Positions 57,041 to 64,000 of a stretch of 64,000 nt of DNA are shown piece after piece; within the stretch, counting starts at the first letter, position 1; each line of letters begins with the position of its first letter. A program made the translations under genes and the position numbers. The notes below the pieces were generated by a model. That model made no database searches and was not told where the DNA came from. It was given only the letters and a program-made list of their open reading frames with translations. This DNA is from Notolepis coatsorum (lineage: Eukaryota; Chordata; Actinopteri; Aulopiformes; Paralepididae), in the NCBI GenBank assembly GCA_963971535.1, contig OZ020588.1:120077005-120141004 (forward strand), written 5' to 3'.

Positions 57041-57330
57041 ACTTCTCTCTCCTTTTTTCACTTTCTTCTCTTTTAACTTGAAAGTCTTAATTAGAACTTC
57101 CATAGTGCCTATTAAATCCAAATTGAATGAACCTTCGATGGGCCACGGCGGAGTGAGAAGTGGCCATCTACTGTTCCACTTCTCTGACAGTCTCGTGATT
57201 TTCTTTAGATAAAATGGATTGTCCTTCGTAAAAGGATTATTTTCAGCGATAATTTGCAATGAAGTTTCCCCCCCCAACTAATCAGGGTTGGTGTATCTGT
57301 TGTTTTGACAGTCTCCATTTTTCTTTTCTT

Positions 57331-58287
57331 TAACACTTTAATCGCAGATGACCTGTTTAGATGTCATTCCTCGCCATGCTCATTCTGCCGAAGACGCCGT
57401 AACTCGTCTTTGATATCAATATTTCAAAAATCTGTGCTCGAAATCATATTTCTCCTCCGGGGACCTGAGATGTACAGCTGAGCTCCACTCAACTCTCTAG
57501 CGGTTCAAGAGCGCTATCTGGTGGCCGATCGGCAGATCACCAACAGGAAGTGACTCGTCAAACAGGAAGTGCTCATCCATATTTCGTCCGGGCACTCGCG
57601 ATCATTAGCAGGACTCTATCTCAACACACTGGATAATCAATCGCTCGCCCTAACTCAATAAACAACGTTATTTGGACGTATATAGTATTATACAACCTGG
57701 AAATGGTTCATCAGGATCAACATCCCATAATCGAAAACTGTCTACTCCAAGCTGATCGTCCAACGGCGCGAGGAAGATACGGTGAGTTTCAACGTTATTT
57801 TCTAACGTCTTCTATACTAACTGATCTGATGATCATATGACCCACACTAGATGAATGGTATAACGTTGCCCACGGAATTATAAACGCCCCCTCGCCCATC
57901 CGGTCAATATCAGATGATACGTAGTAACTTCTAGAAGTACCTCCAGTTGAAATTTTTCATCTGGCACCGATCGCTACCAAACTGTATTTGATCATCAATA
58001 TAATGCATTTGGGGCTATAAATCAAGTTCTGGAGAAAGCTGCAGAAAACGATAAAAACATACTTATACTTTAGACCATATTTTAGTATGAATATGTGAAT
58101 GAAAAAGTATATCGTTGCTACACCCTGAACAATGGATATAGGACATTGAATGGGCCATAATAATGTCAATTTAGCAATAGAATTTAAAAAGTTATAGCCC
58201 TGCAAAGAAGGGGAACTTCTCCATAGACAAATAGAGCTGGCTAGGGATGGTAAATTATGAATTTAACCATGGCGATCAAAGTGTTAA
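57331..58287 (+). mobile_element. TTAA-flanked relic, second family, copy B
   Basis: TTAA at 57331-57334 and 58284-58287, ends TTAACACTTTAATCGC and GGCGATCAAAGTGTTAA. The first half is related to 22230-22886. The second half (about 58000-58240) shares sequence with the third family, so it looks chimeric. Contains the exon at 57703-57781. Confidence 0.8.
57703..57781 (+). pseudogene. transposase-like first exon, copy B
   Basis: 79 nt from ATG (context ggaaATGG) to a GTGAGT donor, reading MVHQDQHPIIENCLLQAD then RPTARGRYG. Same length and phase as the exon at 22435-22513. No further exon is present in this 0.96-kb element. Confidence 0.6.
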
Positions 58288-58477
58288 CTTTTTATTTTTG
58301 TCTATACACCGATCTTTCAGTCCTATTCTATATAGTCCTATTTGTTGTAAGTAAGTATTTTTCTATTTTTTAAATGGCAGAAGACAAATTAGCAAGCTCT
58401 AGGTGTATGTATCTGTTATGTTTGAGACAACCCACTATCTTGTTTGTCTAAATCCCCAGTCAGGCAGCCCTAAATAG

Positions 58478-58545
58478 CACTTCCCAGACTTGTCCCTCAC
58501 TTTCTTTTCTTCACTTCCCAGACTTGTCCCTCACTTTCTTTTCTT
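58478..58545. repeat. 34-bp perfect tandem duplication
   Basis: The unit cacttcccagacttgtccct then cactttcttttctt occurs twice in a row. Confidence 0.9.
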
Positions 58546-59279
58546 AACTTCCCCTTCACTTAAGACTCTGTGGACCTGACTTGTGGTGCCCCCTCGTGCC
58601 TGACAACTGCTGAAAGACAAGAGCCCAAAACAAAACAGCTCTTTTTAGTTCACAACTTCTTTTTCAATACAATTGATTATTACAGTATGAATATTCTCTT
58701 TACTTAATTCATACAACATTAAAAAATTTGATATTTTGTGATTGACATGGGTGTTTGTTTCTTAAATTTAGTCCTTCTCTTTGATCACTGTCCAACAGTT
58801 TTTTTCCCCTTTTGTCGAATACCGGCTTCCTCGTCCCTCCTTTGGTTCCACTCCGATCTGTTCTCCTCAAAAACAACAATGTATCAGAGTTAGAGTTCTA
58901 CATCCTATCATTTCTAATAGTTTCATACATTCACTAATTTCTCCTATTATCACCACTTCCCCCAGTGGACACACGTCCCTCCAGACCCATGTCCACTATC
59001 TCCATCCAAAGGCGTACCAGAACACCACCCAATGCACCTGATGCAGGGCCCCTCTCCTCCGTTTTCTGAAGAGCCAACCGCTGACTCCCCACAGAGGTCG
59101 GGATTCTCCCTGAACCAGACACAACATAGCAGATGTCCAATCACTTAATTTCAGCCTTCCATTACCACACCATCATTCCCAGGGAGCCTAATGTTCTAAT
59201 GTTCTGACCATTTTAATTATAATTTTTTACTTCAATTGCACATAAGCTAGTTGACAGCCTGCCCTCTGGCCCTCTAACC
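58546..59279. other. no gene or named repeat seen
   Basis: No supported coding. It may include leader or LTR remains of the retroviral fossil, which I cannot identify. Confidence 0.4.
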
Positions 59280-61110
59280 TTTGGGCAGGCCCACCTTCAT
59301 GAGTTGTATGCCCACTTGGGTGTTATCCCTAACAGCTTCTCTTTTAAGCCTCTGTAGTTTACATGATCACTCTTTTAAATGGTCTCAAGTGCTCCAAGGC
59401 AACTGGTTTAGACAATATCCCAGCCAGGTTTTTAAAAGATGTAGCTGAGTTGATAGCGCCACCTATTACACATGTGATCAACCTGTACTTGGCGCAGGGC
59501 ATTGTCCCAAGCGACATGAAACATGCCAAAGTCATCCCTCTTTTTAAAAAAGGGAATAGGTCTGACCCCAGTAATTACAGGCCCATCACGATTCTCAGTG
59601 TCACCTCCAAAGTTTTAGAAAAGGTAATTCACGAACAGCTCTATGAATATATTACACTCAAAATTATTATATAAATTTCAATCAGGTTTTAGGAAATCAC
59701 ATTCCACCGATTCTTGTTAACTTTTTTAAACGGATTTTATCAGAACTGAAATGGATGCTGGCAAACTCTGTGGTATGATTTTAATTGACCTTCAAAAGGC
59801 TTTTGACACTGTCAACCACAGCCTTCTTTTTAACAAACCGTCAGCCCTTGGTATGAGCCCTGTCAGCCTAAAATGGTTCTCCTCTTATCTCTCCGATAGA
59901 GACCAATTGACAGACATCCATGGCCATCACTCATCTGCCCTACCAGTGACTTGCGGAGTACCTCAAGGGAGTGTCCTGGGCCCGTTATTGTTTTTAATTT
60001 ACATTAACGATATGCAAGCTGCCTGTAATGTGAACCTGTTTCTCTATGCGGATGACTCTGCTATCCTTTCCTCCGATAAGGATGTGGACAAGCTACAGGC
60101 CACTCTCAGTAAGGAATTCTCCACCATAAAACATTGGCTCATTGACAATAAATTATCTCTGCATATGGCCAAAACAGAATACATCATCTTTGGTTCCCAA
60201 CCCAGGCTGCGGAAGCTGGTCTCTCCCAGCATAAATCTCTAGGGACAGCTTTTTGCAGCAAAAAAGTGTATAAGCTATCTAGGTTGCCACCTAGACAGCA
60301 GCCTGAGCGGGGAATCCATGGCTCTGGCAGAACTACATTTCTGACCAGGAAAGTACATTTACTAGACCCTGAAAGTCTTCGCATTCTGGCAATTTCTCTT
60401 GTTTCTTGTTGCTTCGACTATGCTATCTGTTCTTGGTACGGAGGTCTGACCAAAGTTTTAAAAGATAAGTTACAGGTTTCCCAGAACAAACTCATCCGAT
60501 TAACTCTAGGACTAGCCTCCAGAGCACATGTGGGCAAACAACACTTCCAGTTGCTGGGCTTCTCTCTGGAAGCCAGGTCCGTTCAACTTCAGCTCAACAT
60601 AGTTCACAACATTTATAATAATAGGGCCCCCTCTTATCTTACAAATTATTTTCAGTGGAACAGGGACATGCATACCCATAACACCAGAGCCAGCATTGCT
60701 GACCTGTGTATTCCAAGGTTCAAAACTAATATGGGCAAATGTTCTTTTAAATTCTGGGGAGCCACAAATTGGAATTTGCTACCTTCACAACTAAAATGCA
60801 TCAGTAGCCGCCACAACTTTAAGAAAAAAGTTAAATCTTGGCTCCTCGACAATGTCCAAAACTAGATTTTAAATGCATGAAAATGGCATCTGATGCATTG
60901 TTGCCTGTGGCTACGTTTGTACTGCTTTTAAAATGTTCATGTCTATGTAGTTTGTCAAATTGTTATTTATGGTCCTGTTTTATATTGCTTGTCTGTCTGA
61001 GACCAAGGACCACAATGGAAATAAGTCTTGACTTTTTTGTGTAGCATCCTTGAAATTTTTCTGGAATCTTGTATCTTTAAAAATGTCTAATCAAATCAAA
61101 TCAAATCAAA
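59280..61110 (+). mobile_element. jockey-superfamily LINE with (tcaaa)n tail
   Basis: A 5'-truncated LINE ending in repeated tcaaa (61087-61110). Coding: ITLLNGLKCSKATGLDNIPA and VIPLFKKGNRSDPSNYRPIT up to 59674. A broken stretch follows that still shows FQSGFRKSHSTD, then GMILIDLQKAFDTVNHSLLF (motif A), [19 protein letters not shown] (motif B) and LFLYADDSAILSSD (motif C) in 59751-60242. After another shift comes the C-terminal helix region DKLQVSQNKLIRLTLGLAS to 60865. At least two frameshifts and in-frame stops near 59670-59740. The 5' limit is approximate. Confidence 0.88.
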
Positions 61111-61993
61111 TACAGAACGACCATGCATAATCGCCCTGTTTTAACACTGGCCCCTGGAAACATAGCAACACACAACACATCCTCCTCCTGCGTACCTACT
61201 ATGGAGAAATTCACAGTTAATTATTCACATCATCCACTCCCACACAACAAACACTCACACACAATATACCCAGGTACAAAGCCTCAGCCCTCCACTCTAA
61301 TCTCCCCTAGCCCCAATATAGGTAAACAAACAACCAACCCGTAACTTACACACCACTCCCATTATACCATACTCTTCCCCCCTGATCATACCCCGGCCTA
61401 ACCACCCCTAGACCCAAAATGTCCACCATCCCGTTCACATGATGGTAGCCAGAGTGTAACTGTTGAAGTGCCCCAAACTACAGTGACACTTTTTGTATTG
61501 ACATCCTGTATCCATCATTGTATATGCTGAAGGACCATGTATATCACAGCGGTACAATTGGTCCGTCCTCTGTTAAATACTGTGGGCTTCAGGATGGTGT
61601 AATTACCTCCTATCCTATCTTCTGCAAGAATTAATGAAGGATGTTTTGTTGTATTTCTCCTCCCTACTTGTGTAAACCTGTATACTATACTATAACTATA
61701 AAATATATACCTGTAACTTGTATGGCTATACTATATCTTATATAACCCTAGAGAATAGATAGAAAAGGGCCTCTTGTTACCGTGTGAGCTGCTGGAATGT
61801 GCGCTACCCTCCCTTTGTGTGACCTTGGCTTCAGTAAGGAAAATGCACTACGCTGGCTGCAATGGTTAACCCTTTAGGCTATTCTTGCTAAAGGCCGGGA
61901 GCAGTGCACAGTCATGATGAATATGATGGGGGGTTTCCATATGTGCGGTAATCCGTTTCAGTAATCTGTTACTTTTCTAGTTACAGTAATGAC
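61111..61993. other. no gene or named repeat seen
   Basis: Mixed sequence with short A/T-rich ctatactata repeats near 61680-61745. No supported feature. Confidence 0.4.
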
Positions 61994-62470
61994 TGTAAGA
62001 GGGAGGAGGGTTTTATCCTTACTAGATTGTGTGTTGATTGGTTGGTAATAATGACATCAATGTTTCCAAACCAATAGTAGGACGTTTTGATATGATGCAG
62101 ACCTGGGTATATAAGGGACTGCCCGCTCGCTCTTGGTAAAAGCAAGATTTTTATAGCACCAGACAAGGTTTAGCGGTGTATGGAACCTAGTCTGGTTAAT
62201 TTCCAGAGTATTTCCTCCCTATGAAGAATACTCTTTAGATTCAAAGAGCTATGCTAAGCTCTTAGCTAAATCTTTTAGATGATTTTTACCAGAGTTTTTA
62301 TTGTTCTTTTAGACAAAGGATGTTGTTGTTTTTATATTATTATTCCTGGATTGGACTTTTCCAAGACAGTATCTTTGTAACTTACTTTTTCTAATTAAAC
62401 CAACTTTGTTAAAATACTTTTATCCAATTAGTGGACTGCGTTTCTTGTGCTGCTCTGTCATGATCTTACA
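61994..62470 (+). repeat. probable LTR of a retrotransposon or retrovirus (fossil)
   Basis: 477 bp with inverted ends TGTAAG and CTTACA. A TATA box (tatataag, 62108-62115) and a later attaaa (62394-62399) fit U3-R-U5 order on the plus strand. A TGG a few bases after the end could start a primer site. A SINE has inserted right there. No partner LTR or coding region is recognised in the remaining 1.5 kb. Confidence 0.45.
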
Positions 62471-62484
62471 AGGTGCTGGCAGCG

Positions 62485-62980
62485 GCGGTTAGGTGGCCGA
62501 GCGGAGATTGCGTTCGTCACCAACCCCGGAGCTGTGAGCTGGATTCGCCTGTTCGAATCCAGCTCACAGCTCCGGGGTTGTCACCAGCTTGGCTGGCCGT
62601 CTGCACTAATACAATTGGCTGTATTAGAGGGTGGGAGAAGCTGGCGGGGTGGGTCCGGGTCGTTGTAAACAGCGACTCCTACAGTTCGGTCGGGGCGCCT
62701 GCTAAGCGCGGATAGGACTCGAGGGGGATAGTGTGGTCCTCCCACACGCTACGCCCTCTCGATGAGAATCCGCGCTGCCAGGTGAAAAGAAGCGGTGATT
62801 GGCTGGACGTGTGTCGGAGGAAGCACGTGGTAGCCTCCACTCTCCCAGATGATCTGACTGTGGGGGGTAAGTGCGCAGCGACCAGGAAGGGACTGGGAAT
62901 TGGCATACGACTAACATTGGGATGGGAGAAAATCGGAGGAAAAAATGGAGGGGGAAAAAGACAAAAAAAAAAAAAAAAAA
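62485..62980 (+). mobile_element. tRNA-derived SINE
   Basis: Box A (ggtggccgagcgg) and box B (gttcgaatcc), with an A-rich tail. The perfect 17-bp target duplication acaaggtgctggcagcg lies at 62468-62484 and 62981-62997. Confidence 0.95.
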
Positions 62981-62997
62981 ACAAGGTGCTGGCAGCG

Positions 62998-64000
62998 CCC
63001 TGCGTTCATCTGAGGTAAAACGGTATAATTATACTCTGGAAGCCATACAGATCAAATCAATTGCAGTTTACTGCTTTTAGCTAAAGTTATATATATATAT
63101 ATCTATATATATATATCACTATTTTGCTTGCAAGCACCAGTATCTCTGTATGCGACAGGCCTATCAGATTTGTGGGGATTTGAGAGTCTCGGCCTAGCAG
63201 GAAGCTGCAGGGCCGGACGATCAAGTCACTGATTTATGGGTCTGTCAAACTGATCGGAGGTTCTGGGGCTTACAAATGATTATTAATATTATTACGCTAA
63301 TATTACACTATTAGTAGTACTACTTATTAAATAGTAGTAATATCATCAGGCTTACAAATGATTATTATTCTGGGGCTTTTCCTATAATTATTATTATAGG
63401 AAAGGAGTTTTCCCAAACAGACATTCTGTTTATTACACACAACGAAGAGGTTAACAACTCTTCTACGCTTATATATCATATGAACTGGATACAACTAACC
63501 AGTGACTATGAAATAAGCGTGATTAGGATTAGTAATTGACTCGAGAACTTGGCGAGTTTAGCACCTCGCTGGGGGATATCGAGCGGCCACAGGGTTTTAT
63601 CTCGAATTGGTGTTGAGATAGATAGACACCTGTAGCTCTTAACAGTAACCATGGTAATCCAGTATCAATGGGACACCCGTCTCCGCCCGGCCCATCACCA
63701 CTTCCTCCGCCTCCACTATCATCTCAGACGCAGGAAGAGCTGAGCAGAGTGACTTAATCAAATACCTAAGACACGCCTTAATCACAGTTATGCAGACCAC
63801 TAGCACCACAAATATCAAAACTATATACATAAGATAACGCACAACCAGACGTCATCATTGGGAATGTCCTGTTCCACGGCCGCGCTATTGCTCCCAAACG
63901 CCTCCTCCACCTGGTGCGCTTCCTATCACAACACCTGTAACACCACAACAATAATGTTGAACAGCATGACCACCTCAGGCAATCACAAATACTACTGTAG
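62998..64000. other. no gene recognised
   Basis: Possibly leader sequence of the element whose LTR lies at 61994-62470. An AT microsatellite is at 63089-63118. A small hydrophobic minus-strand frame lies at 63639-63842; see rejected items. Confidence 0.4.

Larger units (their letters stand above)
53971..57277 (-). pseudogene. retroviral fossil, gag region
   Basis: The matrix-like start (MGGETSLQIIAENNPF) is near 57277. A proline-rich middle with a PPPY late-domain-like motif (about 56190) follows. The capsid and nucleocapsid part (53971-54655) has FDVANAYAKWRSTTGQDP and a CCHC zinc knuckle (CWPCGGRGHMSRVC). Four other elements lie between or next to these parts. Fossil. Confidence 0.8.
50941..57330 (-). 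mobile_element. endogenous retrovirus fossil (gag-pro-pol part) with nested insertions
   Basis: A minus-strand retrovirus of a fish type, with gag first, then a protease and the front part of reverse transcriptase. No integrase, envelope or paired LTRs were found in the window. It is broken many times and is old: it hosts a hAT element (52183-53226), a fold-back MITE (53606-53957), two L2-group LINE pieces (54656-55345 and 56437-57040), a widespread teleost repeat (55963-56158), and a TTAA relic in its leader (57331-58287). Treated as a fossil. Confidence 0.85.

Noticed and set aside
62485-62575. tRNA gene
   Set aside because: Box A and box B are present, but the sequence continues for about 400 bases into an A-rich tail with target duplications, so it is a SINE. 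The same applies at 36665 and 50453.
63639-63842. Small hydrophobic minus-strand frame with a membrane-like segment (IVLIFVVLVVCITVI)
   Set aside because: It is on the opposite strand to the adjacent LTR candidate, lacks any recognisable family motif and is short. Chance is as likely as a gene fragment.
1-64000. A host protein-coding gene
   Set aside because: Every coding signature I could name belongs to a transposable element or viral fossil.

Overview
The window looks like teleost fish DNA from a transposon-dense, gene-poor stretch. The evidence is the repeat content: L1, L2/CR1-group and other jockey-type LINEs, tRNA-derived SINEs with A and B boxes, TTAA-flanked piggyBac-like relics, hAT and PIF/Harbinger DNA transposons, a Ty1/copia fossil, a fish-type endogenous retrovirus fossil, and many microsatellites and minisatellites. 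I found no convincing host gene. Species and family labels rest on motifs read by eye; no database was searched.

Layout. 1-7.1 kb: copia fossil with an L1 (134-3407) and an L2-type LINE (5510-6971) inserted in its LTRs. 7.1-12.1 kb: GC-rich segment bounded by long inverted repeats. 12.1-14.4 kb: LINE tails, a SINE and a small ORF. 14.4-20.3 kb: a nested stack (TTAA relic > Harbinger-type MITE > hAT) and a second TTAA relic. 20.9-24.8 kb: hAT-type MITEs, a minisatellite and a TTAA relic. 26.9-29.3 kb: a 22-bp minisatellite split by a LINE. 29.4-30.8 kb: TTAA relic holding a hAT MITE. 31.1-35.0 kb: a complete two-gene Harbinger element. 36.3-40.0 kb: two TTAA relics, one holding a SINE and one inside L1 ORF1. 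40.6-48.3 kb: a hAT transposase gene broken by a solo LTR and by a LINE that itself holds a hAT element. 48.3-50.9 kb: TTAA relic, LINE and SINE. 50.9-57.3 kb: endogenous retrovirus fossil hosting at least five other elements. 57.3-64 kb: TTAA relic, LINE, a probable LTR and a SINE.

The best-preserved gene is the Harbinger transposase at 31790-33202: four exons with GT-AG introns, 346 codons and the DDE residues in place. It is convergent with the element's Myb/SANT helper gene, which is broken by two LINE-tail insertions. A 23-bp perfect hairpin covers the transposase stop codon. The second main result is that most of the TTAA-flanked relics keep only the first coding exon of a transposase-like gene: 49 nt in one family, 79 nt in another, both ending in phase 1 at a GTAAGG or GTGAGT donor. 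A pair of long hAT derivatives likewise keeps a first exon and carries captured LINE pieces, a fold-back and a minisatellite. Clean target-site duplications let the relative insertion order be read in many places.
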